A DNA stretch of 64,000 nt from Micromonosporaceae bacterium KJ-029 (GTDB taxonomy: Bacteria > Actinomycetota > Actinomycetes > Mycobacteriales > Micromonosporaceae). Position 1 is the first letter of the stretch; every line of letters begins with the position of its first letter. Below the pieces are notes generated by a model that was given only the letters and a program-made list of their open reading frames with translations, searched no databases and had not been told where the DNA came from. Of this stretch, positions 8,659 through 17,741 are shown one piece after another. A program made the position numbers and the translations under genes. The DNA lies in NCBI GenBank assembly GCA_005402585.1, contig BIFP01000052.1, positions 124,001 to 188,000 on the forward strand, given 5' to 3'.

Positions 8659-9270
8659 GTGCCTCCGTTCACCGTCCTGCACGTCTGCATGGGAAACATC
8701 TGCCGCTCGCCGATGGCCGAGCGGCTGCTCACCCTCGCCGTGGGGGAGCGGCTGGCCCGCCGCGACGCCGACCCGGCCCGGGCCGAGGAGTTGCTGCACA
8801 GCCACAGCGCGGGCACCGGTGGCTGGCACGCCGGTGAGGAGATGAACCCGCCGGCCGCCCGCCAGGTGACCACCCGGGGCGGCAGCGTCGCCGGCTTCGC
8901 CGCGCGCAAGCTGCGCTCCGACCACATCGACGCCGCCGACCTCATCCTCACCGCCACCGCCGACCAGCAGGAGTACGTGGTGGCGCTGCGTCCCGACGCC
9001 GCCTCCCGCACGTTCGTGCTGGGCGAGTTCGGCCGGCTACTGGCCGCCCTGGACCAGGCCGCGCTGCCGCCGGCCCAGGCGGACCCGGAGCTGCTCCACG
9101 CCCGCGGCGTGGCGCTGGTCGAGGCGGCGCACGCGGCCCGCCAGGGCACCACGTCGCTGCCCGGCGACGACCTCGACGACCCGTGGGGTCGCGGCGACCA
9201 GTGCTTCACCCGGGTGGCCGACGAGATCGAGGAGACCGTCCAGCCGCTCGCGGCGGCCCTGCTGCCCTGA
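8659..9270 (+). CDS. Low-molecular-weight protein-tyrosine phosphatase family protein
   Basis: A 203-residue LMW-PTP-fold protein. The catalytic loop CxxxxxR-S is present as CMGNICRS (C10-S17), and the general-acid DPWG loop is present near the C-terminus (DDPWGRGDQ). It could be a protein-tyrosine phosphatase or an arsenate-reductase-like enzyme; the DPWG aspartate favours phosphatase. It is about 40 residues longer than classical members. The GTG start immediately follows the tsaC stop with no gap, so the two are coupled. Confidence 0.85.
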   Translation: MPPFTVLHVCMGNICRSPMAERLLTLAVGERLARRDADPARAEELLHSHSAGTGGWHAGEEMNPPAARQVTTRGGSVAGFAARKLRSDHIDAADLILTATADQQEYVVALRPDAASRTFVLGEFGRLLAALDQAALPPAQADPELLHARGVALVEAAHAARQGTTSLPGDDLDDPWGRGDQCFTRVADEIEETVQPLAAALLP

Positions 9271-9365
9271 TCGGTGAATTTCCTCCGGGTTTGAGGGAAA
9301 GCGCGGCGGAAAAGGCGATTAGCGCCATTCTGGGAGGGTCCTGCCGGCTCCTGCGGGGAGAGCTG

Positions 9366-11468
9366 ATGACCCGGGCGATACTGCCGAAAGTGTTCACCGT
9401 CCTGTTGTCCGGCGCGTTGGCCGGCCTGGTGCTGGCGACGGCGGCCCTGCCGGCCGCGCTGGTGTTCGGCATCGGCTTCGCGTCGCTCTCCGGGCCGTAC
9501 GCGGAGCTGCCCAGCACGCTGCGTACGCCACCGACGGCCCAGCGGTCGAACCTGTACGCCAACGATGGCACCACCCTGATCACGTCCTTCTACCAGGAGG
9601 ACCGGGTGGATGTGCCGCTGGACGGCGTGGCGCCGGTGATGCGCCAGGCGATCATCGCTGCCGAGGACATCCGCTTCCACCAGCACAGCGGGGTGGACCT
9701 GCGGGGCGTGGTGCGGGCCTTCACCGTCAACCGGCGCGACGGCGCCACCCGACAGGGCGCGTCCACGCTGACCATGCAGTACGTCCGCAACGTGCTGAGC
9801 ACCGACCCGCGACTGAGCGAGACGCAGCGGGCCGCGGCCACCGAGGTGAGCCCCGCCCGCAAGATCCAGGAGATGCGCTACGCGCTGGCGCTGGAACGGG
9901 AGCTGACCAAGGACCAGATCCTGACCCGGTACCTCAACATCGCCTACTTCGGGGCCGGGGCGTACGGCATCGCCGCCGCCAGCAAGCGTTACTTCTCCAC
10001 CTCGCCGGCGGATCTCACGCTGGCGCAGGCGGCGCTGCTGGCCGGGCTGGTCCGCTCCCCGCACACCGACGACCCGATCAACGGTGACGCGGACGCCGCC
10101 GTGGACCGCCGCGCGTACGTGTTGGACCAGATGGTCGAGTCGGGTCAGGTCGCCGCCGACGCGGCGGCCGGGGCCAAGGCCGAGCCGCTGGAACTGCACC
10201 CAAGCGAGACTCCGAACGACTGCACGGCGGTGCCCGAGGGGCACAACGACTGGGGCTTCTTCTGCGACTGGTTCACCCGGTGGTGGAACGACCAGCGGGC
10301 CTTCGGCGGCAGCGTCGACGAACGGCAGCGGACCCTGCGCCGGGGCGGCTTCACCATCGTCACCTCGCTCGACCCGGCCGTGCAGGAGGCCACCACCGAG
10401 CAGGTCCGGTCGATCTACCCCGTCGATCGCCGGTACGCCGCGCCGACCGCCGTGGTCCAGCCGGGCACCGGGCGGGTACTCGCCATGTCGGTCAACCGGG
10501 TCTACAGCGTGGCGGCCAACCCGCCGGGGCAGAAGAACCACCCGAACACCGTCAACCAGCTCATCGCCGGTGGCGGCACGATCGTCGGGTACCAGGCCGG
10601 GTCCACGTTCAAGCTGTTCACCATGCTGGCCGCCCTGGAGGCCGGGCTGCCGCTGCGTACCAGGTACGACGCCCCGTCCCGGATCGTCACCGACTACAAG
10701 GTCAGCGGCAACGCGAGCTGCGGCGGCTACTGGTGCCCGGGGAACGCCGCCATGTCGATGAGCGGCGAGCACGACATGTGGACGGCGTTCGGTCGCTCGG
10801 TCAACACGTACTTCGTCTGGCTGACCGAGCGGATCGGCGCGGACCGGGTGGTGGAGATGGCCGAGCGGCTCGGCATCGTGCTGCGGGCCGAGGACGACGC
10901 GATGCTGGCCCGGCACGGCGCGCGTGAGTGGGGGCCGTTCACCCTGGGCGTGGCCGCCACCACCCCGCTGGACCTGGCCGGCGCGTACGCCACGGTGGCG
11001 GCCGAGGGGACGTGGTGCGCGCCCACCCCGATCACCTCGATCACCGATGCCGCCGGCCGGCCGGTGACCGCCGGGCAGCCGGACTGCCGGCAGGTGCTCG
11101 ACGTCGACGTGGCCCGGGCGGCGGCGGACGCGGCCCGCTGCCCGGTCGGCGACCAGTCCATGTACCGCGCCTGCGACGGCGGTACGGCAACCCGACTGCG
11201 TGGCGACCTCGGTCGGCCGGTGGCCGGCAAGACCGGCAGCTCGGAGCGGTACGCCACGGAGACCGTGGTGGCCTTCACGCCGCAGCTGGCGGTCGCCACC
11301 ATCGCGGCCAACCCCGACGATCCGCAGGACGGGGTCGGGTCGAAGGTGCAGGCCGACATGGTGGACGGGGTGCGGGAGATCCTCGCGTTCGCCCTGCGGG
11401 ACGAGCCGGTACGCGACTTCGTGCCGCCCAGCGAGCAGACCGCGTGGCGGGGCACCGGCGACCGTTAG
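9366..11468 (+). CDS. Class A penicillin-binding protein
   Basis: A bifunctional peptidoglycan synthase of 700 residues. It has an N-terminal membrane anchor (about 9-38), a GT51 glycosyltransferase domain with EDIRFHQHSG (about 99-108) and RQGASTLTMQYVRN, and a transpeptidase domain with SxxK in GSTFK (about 411-415), SxN in RSVNTY (about 478) and KTG in AGKTGSSE (about 620). There are no PASTA repeats. The ATG has GGGGAGAG upstream. Its stop overlaps by three bases the stop of the converging epimerase gene, so the ends share TTAG. It belongs to cell-wall growth together with the LCP protein, murA and the class B PBP in this window. Confidence 0.93.
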   Translation: MTRAILPKVFTVLLSGALAGLVLATAALPAALVFGIGFASLSGPYAELPSTLRTPPTAQRSNLYANDGTTLITSFYQEDRVDVPLDGVAPVMRQAIIAAEDIRFHQHSGVDLRGVVRAFTVNRRDGATRQGASTLTMQYVRNVLSTDPRLSETQRAAATEVSPARKIQEMRYALALERELTKDQILTRYLNIAYFGAGAYGIAAASKRYFSTSPADLTLAQAALLAGLVRSPHTDDPINGDADAAVDRRAYVLDQMVESGQVAADAAAGAKAEPLELHPSETPNDCTAVPEGHNDWGFFCDWFTRWWNDQRAFGGSVDERQRTLRRGGFTIVTSLDPAVQEATTEQVRSIYPVDRRYAAPTAVVQPGTGRVLAMSVNRVYSVAANPPGQKNHPNTVNQLIAGGGTIVGYQAGSTFKLFTMLAALEAGLPLRTRYDAPSRIVTDYKVSGNASCGGYWCPGNAAMSMSGEHDMWTAFGRSVNTYFVWLTERIGADRVVEMAERLGIVLRAEDDAMLARHGAREWGPFTLGVAATTPLDLAGAYATVAAEGTWCAPTPITSITDAAGRPVTAGQPDCRQVLDVDVARAAADAARCPVGDQSMYRACDGGTATRLRGDLGRPVAGKTGSSERYATETVVAFTPQLAVATIAANPDDPQDGVGSKVQADMVDGVREILAFALRDEPVRDFVPPSEQTAWRGTGDR

Positions 11469-12943
11469 GACTGCTCCTCCGCGGCGACCCGCTCGGCGCC
11501 CTCGGTGATGTTGCGGGCCATCCCGCCGAAGACCAGCGCGTGGAACGGCGTCACCGCGGCCCAGTACGCGTGCCCGGCCAGGCCCTGGGGCAGGAAGACG
11601 GCCCGTTGCCGGTACCGGACCTGCCCGGCCTCGTCCCGGTGCACCCGCATCTCCAGCCAGGCCCGGCCGGGTAGCCGCATCTCGGCGCGCAGCCGCAGCA
11701 GCTCGCCCGGCACGATCTCCTCCACCCGCCAGAAGTCCAACGCCTCACCCACCCGCAGGTGGTGCGGGTGGCGCCGGCCACGACCCAGGCCCACCCCGCC
11801 GACCAGCTGGTCCAGCCAGCCCCGCACCGACCAGGCCAGCGGGAACGAGTACCAGCCGTGCTCGCCGCCGACCCCCTCGATCACCCGCCACAGCACCTCC
11901 GGCGGCGCCGCCACCGCCCGTTCCCGCACGTCGGTGTAGGCCGTGCCGCCGCTCCAGTCGGGATCGCTGGGCAGCGGCTCGGCGGGCGCGTCCGGCCCGG
12001 CCGCGGTCGACCAGCGGGTCTCCACCGCGGCGTCGCGTACCCGGGCCAGGGCCAGCTCGACCGCCCGGTCGAAGCCGGTCAGCCCGTCCGGCGGGTCCGG
12101 CACGTGCGCCGCGATGTCGTGCTCGTGGGCGACCGCCTCGTGCACCAGGCTCTCCACCAGGGGCCGGGCGAGCGCGTTGGGCACCGGGGTGACCAGCCCG
12201 ACCCAGAACGAGGAGAGCGCGGGCGTGAGCGGGCGGACCGGCACGAGAACCCGGGGGGTCAGCCCGGCCACCCGGGCGTAGCGCTGCATCATCTCGCCGA
12301 AGGTGAGCACGTCCGGGCCGGCGATGTCGAAGGCCCGGCTCACCTCCGGCGGCAGGTGAGCGCAGCCGACCAGGTACCGCAGCACGTCGCGGACCGCGAT
12401 CGGCTGGACCCGGTTGGCCACCCAGCTCGGGGTGATCATCACCGGCAGCCGCTCGGTCAGGTAGCGCAGCATCTCGAACGACGCCGAGCCCGAGCCGATG
12501 ATCACTGCCGCCCGGAGCACCACCGTGGGCACCCCGCTGTCCAGCAGGATCCGCGCCACCTCGTTGCGGGAGCGCAAATGTGCCGAGGAGGCCCTGTCGC
12601 CGGCCGCCAGCTCCGGCCCGCCCAGGTAGACGATCCGGCGTACGCCGGCGGTGCGGGCCGCCGTCACGAAGGCTCCGGCGGCCCGCCGGTCGGCGGCCTC
12701 GAAGCTGGGCTGCCCGAGCGAGTGCACCAGGTAGTACGCCACGTCGACGCCGTCGAAGACCCCGGTCAGCGTCTCCGGCCGGCTCAGGTCACCCTCGACC
12801 ACCTCGACCTGGGAGGCCCACGGCACGTCGCGCAGTCGTCCGGCCCTTCGGGCCAGGCAGCGCACCGCGTACCCCTCGGCCAGCAGGCGGGGCGCCAGCC
12901 GCCCACCGATGTATCCCGTAGCGCCGGTGACCAGGCATCTCAC
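11465..12943 (-). CDS. NAD(P)-binding epimerase fused to DUF2867
   Basis: A 492-residue two-part protein. The N-terminal half is an atypical SDR/NmrA-like Rossmann domain with TGATGYIGG (about 6-14) and YLVHS in place of the usual YxxxK dyad. The C-terminal half (about 330-490) matches the DUF2867 pattern, a SRPBCC-like fold with YWAAVTPFHALVFGGM at its end. No substrate can be assigned. The GTG start is 35 nt from the divergent glyA start, so the two promoters must overlap. Confidence 0.8.
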   Translation of the reverse strand: MRCLVTGATGYIGGRLAPRLLAEGYAVRCLARRAGRLRDVPWASQVEVVEGDLSRPETLTGVFDGVDVAYYLVHSLGQPSFEAADRRAAGAFVTAARTAGVRRIVYLGGPELAAGDRASSAHLRSRNEVARILLDSGVPTVVLRAAVIIGSGSASFEMLRYLTERLPVMITPSWVANRVQPIAVRDVLRYLVGCAHLPPEVSRAFDIAGPDVLTFGEMMQRYARVAGLTPRVLVPVRPLTPALSSFWVGLVTPVPNALARPLVESLVHEAVAHEHDIAAHVPDPPDGLTGFDRAVELALARVRDAAVETRWSTAAGPDAPAEPLPSDPDWSGGTAYTDVRERAVAAPPEVLWRVIEGVGGEHGWYSFPLAWSVRGWLDQLVGGVGLGRGRRHPHHLRVGEALDFWRVEEIVPGELLRLRAEMRLPGRAWLEMRVHRDEAGQVRYRQRAVFLPQGLAGHAYWAAVTPFHALVFGGMARNITEGAERVAAEEQS

Positions 12944-12964
12944 GGTCTCCAGTCTGGGGCCGCA

Positions 12965-12970
12965 TAGACT
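12965..12970 (+). promoter_or_regulatory. -10 box of leaderless glyA promoter
   Basis: TAGACT ends 8 nt before the glyA GTG and there is no Shine-Dalgarno sequence, so the transcript probably starts at or within a base or two of the start codon. Leaderless mRNAs with TANNNT boxes are common in actinomycetes. Confidence 0.6.
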
Positions 12971-12978
12971 CTTGCGCT

Positions 12979-14265
12979 GTGGAGACCGCGACGGGCACCT
13001 TCTGGGGGCCGGACTTCGAGCAGCTCAGCACCACCGACCCGGAAATCGCGGAGGTGGTGCTCGGCGAACTCGACCGGCTGCGCGGCGGCCTGCAACTGAT
13101 CGCCAGCGAGAACCTCACCTCGCCGGCGGTGCTGGCCGCCCTGGGCTCGACGCTGACCAACAAGTACGCCGAGGGCTACCCGGGCCGGCGTTACTACGGC
13201 GGCTGCGCGCAGGTGGACCGGGCCGAGGAGATCGGCATCGCCCGGGCCAGGGAACTGTTCGGCGCCGACCACGCCAACCTCCAGCCGCACTCCGGCGCGA
13301 GCGCCAACCTTGCCGCGTACGCCGCGCTGGTGCAGCCGGGCGACACCGTGCTGGCGATGGAACTGCCGCACGGCGGGCACCTGACCCACGGCAGCCGGGT
13401 CAACTTCTCCGGCCGGTGGTTCCAGACCGTCGGCTACACCGTCCGGCGGGACACCGAGCTGATCGACTACGACGAGGTCCGCGACCTCGCCCGGACCCAC
13501 CGGCCCAAGATGATCATCTGTGGGGCGACGGCGTACCCGCGACTGATCGACTTCGCCCGGTTCCGGGAGGTCGCCGACGAGGTCGGCGCGTACCTGATGG
13601 TGGACGCCGCGCACTTCATCGGACTGGTCGCCGGGCAGGCCATCCCCTCTCCGGTGCCGTACGCCGACGTGGTCTGCGCCACCACCCACAAGGTGCTGCG
13701 CGGGCCGCGCGGCGGCATGATTCTCTGCCGGGAGCCGCTGGCCGAGCGGATCGACAAGGCGGTCTTCCCGTTCACCCAGGGCGGCCCGCTGATGCACGCG
13801 GTGGCCGCCAAGGCAGTCGCGTTGCGCGAGGCGGCCCAGCCGGAGTACCGCACGTACGCCGCGCAGGTGGTGGCCAACGCGCGGGCGCTCGCCGACGGGC
13901 TGGCGGCCGAGGGGATGCGGCCGGTCTCCGGCGGCACGGACACCCACCTGGCCCTGATCGACCTGCGCGACACCGGGGTGACCGGGGCCGAGGCCGAGGC
14001 GCGGTGCGACGCGGCGACCATCACGCTCAACAAGAACGCCATCCCGTACGACCCGCAGCGGCCGATGGTCGCCTCGGGTGTCCGGGTGGGCACGCCGAGC
14101 GTCACCACGCAGGGCATGGGTGAGGCCCAGATGCGCCAGATCGCGGCGTTGATCGGCCGGGCCGTGCGAACCGATCCGGCGGAACCGGGCGGGGCTGACG
14201 AGTTGGCCCGGGTCGCCGCCGACGTGGCCGAGCTGGCCGCCGAGTTCTCGGCGTACCCCCGATGA
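12979..14265 (+). CDS. glyA: Serine hydroxymethyltransferase
   Basis: PLP enzyme of 428 residues that converts serine and tetrahydrofolate to glycine and methylene-THF. The PLP lysine is in ATTHKVLRGPRGG (about residue 237), and the family motifs NKYAEGYPGRRYYGG and SGASANLAAYAAL are intact. The GTG start is supported by the leaderless promoter box just upstream. Its last codons and stop lie in a 39-bp tandem duplication shared with the next gene, whose ATG overlaps the stop (ATGA), so the two are translationally coupled. Confidence 0.97.
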   Translation: METATGTFWGPDFEQLSTTDPEIAEVVLGELDRLRGGLQLIASENLTSPAVLAALGSTLTNKYAEGYPGRRYYGGCAQVDRAEEIGIARARELFGADHANLQPHSGASANLAAYAALVQPGDTVLAMELPHGGHLTHGSRVNFSGRWFQTVGYTVRRDTELIDYDEVRDLARTHRPKMIICGATAYPRLIDFARFREVADEVGAYLMVDAAHFIGLVAGQAIPSPVPYADVVCATTHKVLRGPRGGMILCREPLAERIDKAVFPFTQGGPLMHAVAAKAVALREAAQPEYRTYAAQVVANARALADGLAAEGMRPVSGGTDTHLALIDLRDTGVTGAEAEARCDAATITLNKNAIPYDPQRPMVASGVRVGTPSVTTQGMGEAQMRQIAALIGRAVRTDPAEPGGADELARVAADVAELAAEFSAYPR

Positions 14266-14328
14266 CCGCGCCCCGCGCCGGCGAGCCCGGCGTACCCCCG
14301 ATGACCGCGCCGCGGGCGGGGGAGCCCG
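14251..14328 (+). repeat. 39-bp tandem duplication at glyA 3' end
   Basis: Two 39-bp units (14251-14289 and 14290-14328) begin with the same GCGTACCCCCGATGACCGCG and differ at a handful of positions. The first carries the last glyA codons, the stop and the overlapping ATG of the membrane-protein gene. The second carries a second in-frame ATG (14301), so the downstream protein starts with MTAPRAGEPG twice. Confidence 0.9.
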
Positions 14329-14735
14329 GCGCGATCCGGGCCCGCCTGCCGCATCTCCGCCTGCCGCTGCTCGCCTGCGCCGCGCTGGCCGTGGTCGCGG
14401 TGCCGGCCGCCGCCCTCCTGCGCGGCCCGGCCGGCGCGGCCGGGGTGGCCGCCGGGATCGCCCTGGTGATCGTCAGCTACCTCGTCTCCAGCTTCTCGGT
14501 GGCCTGGGCCGACGCGGTCCACCCAAGGTTGATCATGTCCGTGGGGTTGGTCACGTACGCCACGAAGATCGTCTTCCTGGGCGTGGCGATGGCCGCCGTG
14601 GCGTCCACCGGTTGGCCCGGGCTGCCGGATATGGGCGTGTCGATCATCGCGGCCGTGGTGGTATGGACGGGAGCCCACCTGACCTGGGCTTTGCGCTCTC
14701 CGCTGCCCACCGTGGACCGCTCGTCGCAACACTGA
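14262..14735 (+). CDS. Small membrane protein next to ATP synthase
   Basis: A 157-residue protein (118 if it starts at 14301) with four predicted hydrophobic segments (about 32-50, 58-80, 88-112, 122-142) and a polar tail. It lies between glyA and the AtpI-like gene, the position where many actinomycetes carry a small integral membrane protein of unknown function, possibly an assembly factor for the c-ring. That role is inference from context. The duplicated N-terminal peptide MTAPRAGEPG is a product of the 39-bp repeat and is unlikely to be functional. Confidence 0.7.
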   Translation: MTAPRAGEPGVPPMTAPRAGEPGAIRARLPHLRLPLLACAALAVVAVPAAALLRGPAGAAGVAAGIALVIVSYLVSSFSVAWADAVHPRLIMSVGLVTYATKIVFLGVAMAAVASTGWPGLPDMGVSIIAAVVVWTGAHLTWALRSPLPTVDRSSQH

Positions 14736-14901
14736 CCGTACGACTGGCGTTTCCCGGGCGTTTCGTCCTCCTGTACGGCTGGCCTTACAGGAGTAGGCTG
14801 ACCCCGGCTTGACGCGCCCGCACCCGCCGCCCGCACGCTGCTCGCAGTGTGGGGGGTGCCGCACACTCGCGAAACACCCGGCTGATAGTGTTCGCCTCGT
14901 C

Positions 14902-15123
14902 ATGGCCGACAACCCTCACCGCGGAAGCTCCGACGAGCACTCGTCGGAAGGCGTTGCCGGAGCCGTTCTCGGCTACCTGCTCGCCGGCATCGTGGTGTGG
15001 GGGTTCCTCGGCTGGTTGGCGGAGGAATTCCTCGGTCTGCCGACCGGCATCGGGATCGCCGTGGGCATGATGCTCGGCGCAGCCGGAGCGATCTACCTGA
15101 TCATGAAGAGGCTCAGTGCCTGA
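14902..15123 (+). CDS. AtpI/AtpZ-like membrane protein
   Basis: A 73-residue protein with a polar N-terminus and two hydrophobic hairpin segments (about 20-40 and 47-68) containing GWLAEEFLGLPTGIGIAVGMMLG, the pattern of the AtpI/AtpZ family that helps assemble the c-ring or binds Mg2+. It is the first gene of the ATP synthase cluster. TAGTGT at 14885-14890 lies 11 nt before the ATG and could be the -10 box of the operon promoter; no strong ribosome binding site is seen. Confidence 0.78.
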   Translation: MADNPHRGSSDEHSSEGVAGAVLGYLLAGIVVWGFLGWLAEEFLGLPTGIGIAVGMMLGAAGAIYLIMKRLSA

Positions 15124-15165
15124 GTGCCGGCACGCGCGGGTCTGTCGAGTGCGGAGGATGACACG

Positions 15166-15945
15166 GTGAGCGGACAGCTGGTCGCCGCAGAGGGCCTTCC
15201 CTGGCCCCCCAGGGTCGAAGACTTCTACCCGCCGGACCTGGCCGGACCGTGGGTCACGAAGTTCACCCTGATGATCTGGCTGGCCGTCGGGCTGCTGATC
15301 ATCTTCTTCATGGCCACCTACCGGAACCCGAAGCTGGTGCCGAGCAAGGGCCAGTGGATGGCGGAGTCGATTTACGGCCTGGTCCGGGACAACATCGCCC
15401 GGGAGCAGATGGGCAAGGACGGCATCCGCTTCGCGCCCTACTTCACCGTGCTGTTCTGCTTCATCCTGGTGACCAACCTCTTCGGCATCGTGCCCGGGTT
15501 GCAGATCTCGCCGAACTCGCACATCGCCTTCCCGATCGTGCTCGCGCTGATCTCCTACGTGATGTACCTCTACATCGGCGTCCGCAAGCACGGCCTGGGT
15601 CGCTACCTCAAGCAGAGCCTGATCCTGCCGGGCATCCCGTGGCCGATGCACGCGCTGCTGATCCCGATCGAGTTCCTGCAGACGTTCATCGTCCGGCCGG
15701 TCACCCTGGCGGTGCGGCTCTTCGCGAACATGTTCGCCGGCCACCTGATCCTGCTGGTGTTCACCATCGGCGGCTTCGTGATGCTCGCCTCGGACAACCT
15801 CTTCATCCAGGTGGGGTCGATCGCCTCGTTCCTGATGGCGATCCTGATGGCCTTCTTCGAGGTGCTGGTCGCGCTGCTGCAGGCGTACGTCTTCGTCACC
15901 CTGACCGCCAACTACATCGGCAGCTCGCTCGCCGACGAGCACTGA
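15166..15945 (+). CDS. atpB: F0F1 ATP synthase subunit a
   Basis: Subunit a forms the proton half-channels against the c-ring in the cytoplasmic membrane. The 259-residue protein has six hydrophobic segments, and the essential arginine is in TLAVRLFANMFAGH (about residue 184), equivalent to E. coli aR210. The GTG start is chosen because GGAGG lies 8 nt upstream; an earlier in-frame start lacks one. First structural gene of atpBEFHAGD. Confidence 0.95.
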   Translation: MSGQLVAAEGLPWPPRVEDFYPPDLAGPWVTKFTLMIWLAVGLLIIFFMATYRNPKLVPSKGQWMAESIYGLVRDNIAREQMGKDGIRFAPYFTVLFCFILVTNLFGIVPGLQISPNSHIAFPIVLALISYVMYLYIGVRKHGLGRYLKQSLILPGIPWPMHALLIPIEFLQTFIVRPVTLAVRLFANMFAGHLILLVFTIGGFVMLASDNLFIQVGSIASFLMAILMAFFEVLVALLQAYVFVTLTANYIGSSLADEH

Positions 15946-16043
15946 TCCACACAGACTTCGGCGGGCCGCCCGGCCTGACCAGAGCTTCCAGTAAGACCGC
16001 GTACGCGTGAAACCTCACGCGTCTACTAGGAGGAATACCCGCA

Positions 16044-16268
16044 ATGACTGATCTTGCCGCCATCTCGGGCAGCGTCAACACCATCGGCTACGGTCTTGCC
16101 GCCATCGGCCCCGGTATCGGCGTCGCGCTGGTCTTCGCGGCCTACATCCAGGCGAGCGCCCGCCAGCCGGAGTCCGCCGGCTACAACCGCACCTGGCTGG
16201 TCCTGGGCTTCGCGCTGGTCGAGGCGCTCGCCCTGTTCGGCCTGGTGCTTGCCTTCGCCGTTAGCTGA
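16044..16268 (+). CDS. atpE: F0F1 ATP synthase subunit c
   Basis: A 74-residue hairpin protein that forms the rotating ring. The glycine-rich first helix GYGLAAIGPGIGVAL, the polar loop ASARQPE and the proton-carrying glutamate in FALVEALALFGLV (about residue 60) are all present. A strong AGGAGG lies 11 nt before the ATG, fitting the high copy number needed. Confidence 0.97.
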   Translation: MTDLAAISGSVNTIGYGLAAIGPGIGVALVFAAYIQASARQPESAGYNRTWLVLGFALVEALALFGLVLAFAVS

Positions 16269-16297
16269 CCGTCCGCTCGTCGACCCGGAGGTCTGAC

Positions 16298-16828
16298 ATG
16301 TATCTCGCCGCTGAAGGCGTGGAGCACCACCCGCTCGTGCCGATCTGGCAGGAGCTCGTCGTCGGGTCGATCGCCTTCGCGCTGCTCTGCTTCGCCCTGA
16401 TGAAGTTCGTCCTGCCGCGCATGGAGACGATGTACCAGGCGCGGGTCGACGCGATCGAGGGCGGCCTCAAGCGCGCCGAGGCCGCTCAGGCCGAGGCAAA
16501 CCAGCTGCTGGAGCAGTACCGGGCCCAGCTCGCCGAGGTGCGTACCGAGGCGGCTCGGATCCGGGACGACGCCCGCGCCGACGCCGAGTCGATCCGGACC
16601 GACATCCTGGCCAAGGCCCGGGAGGAGTCCGACCGGATCATCGCCGCCGGCCGGGAGTCGCTGGCCGTGGAGCGCCAGACCATCGTGCGCGAGCTGCGCG
16701 CGGAGGTCGGCGGCCTCGCGGTCGACCTGGCCAGCCGGATCGTGGGCGAGTCGCTCGCCGACGAGGCCCGCCGCAAGGGCACCGTCGAGCGGTTCCTCAC
16801 CGATCTCGAGAGCGCGGGGGCCCGCTGA
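16298..16828 (+). CDS. atpF: F0F1 ATP synthase subunit b
   Basis: The 176-residue peripheral stalk subunit: one membrane helix (about 20-42) followed by a long charged coiled coil (about 50-165). The ATG has CGGAGG upstream. Its stop overlaps the atpH start (TGATG), so the two are coupled. Confidence 0.95.
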   Translation: MYLAAEGVEHHPLVPIWQELVVGSIAFALLCFALMKFVLPRMETMYQARVDAIEGGLKRAEAAQAEANQLLEQYRAQLAEVRTEAARIRDDARADAESIRTDILAKAREESDRIIAAGRESLAVERQTIVRELRAEVGGLAVDLASRIVGESLADEARRKGTVERFLTDLESAGAR

Positions 16829-17649
16829 TGCAGGCCGCCAGCCGGGAGTCCTACACCGCCGCCGCCCAGCGGCTGGAGGAGTACGTCCGGGGCGCCGAGC
16901 CGTCGGCGGTCGCCACCACCGGCGCCGAACTGCTCGCCGTGGCGGACCTGCTGCGGCGTGAGGTCCGGCTGCGCCGGGCGCTCTCCGACCCGGCCCGCGA
17001 GGGTGCGGACCGGAGCGGGCTGCTGGCCTCGGTGCTCTCCGGCAAGGTCGGCGCGGACGCGCTCGACCTGCTGGGCGCGCTGGTGGCCGGCCGGTGGTCG
17101 GCACCGTCGGAACTGCTCGAGGGTGCCGAGCGGCTGGGCGTGCAGGCCCTGCTCGCCAGCGCGGACCGCGCCGGGGAGCTCGGCGAGGTGGAGGACGAGC
17201 TGTTCCGCTTCGGCCAGGTGGTCGCCGCGGACTCGCAGCTGTCCAACGCCCTGTCCGACCCGATCGCGCCGGTGGCCCAGCGCGCCGAGCTGGTCGGGAT
17301 GCTCCTGACGGGCAAGGCCCGGCCGGTGACGGTGCGACTGGTGGAGGCGGCCCTCGCCGGCTTCGGCGGCCGGTCGTTCTCCGCCGCGCTGACCCGGTTG
17401 GTGGAGCTGGCGGCGGAGCGGCGCGACCGGCAGGTCGCGTACGTGACCGTCGCGGCGCCGCTCACCGAGGACGAGGAACGCCGGCTGAGTGAGCAGCTCT
17501 CGGCCATCTACGGCCGGGCGGTCGCCGTGAAGCTTACGGTTGACCCGACGATCCTCGGCGGAGCGAGCGTCCGGGTGGGTTCGGACCTGTACGACGGGAC
17601 GATCCTGCGCCGCCTCAACGAGACCCGTAACGCGCTCGCGAAGCGCTGA
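16828..17649 (+). CDS. atpH: F0F1 ATP synthase subunit delta
   Basis: Delta links the peripheral stalk to the F1 head. At 273 residues it is longer than the E. coli protein (177 aa), as in other actinobacteria. The C-terminal motif GGASVRVGSDLYDGTILRRL is typical of the family. In mycobacteria part of subunit b is fused to delta; here b is separate and the extra length is an N-terminal extension of delta. Confidence 0.94.
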   Translation: MQAASRESYTAAAQRLEEYVRGAEPSAVATTGAELLAVADLLRREVRLRRALSDPAREGADRSGLLASVLSGKVGADALDLLGALVAGRWSAPSELLEGAERLGVQALLASADRAGELGEVEDELFRFGQVVAADSQLSNALSDPIAPVAQRAELVGMLLTGKARPVTVRLVEAALAGFGGRSFSAALTRLVELAAERRDRQVAYVTVAAPLTEDEERRLSEQLSAIYGRAVAVKLTVDPTILGGASVRVGSDLYDGTILRRLNETRNALAKR

Positions 17650-17741
17650 CCAGCACCCCGCGAAGCGCCCGGAACGACAGTCGACCCGAGGACCGGTCGG
17701 TACTAGGTATCCCGGGCCCCTGATATTTAAGGAAGCAGAGG

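Noticed and set aside
14809..14901. N-terminal extension of the AtpI-like protein
   Set aside because: The added residues are Pro/Cys/Arg-rich, and a -10-like TAGTGT lies inside them just before the chosen ATG.
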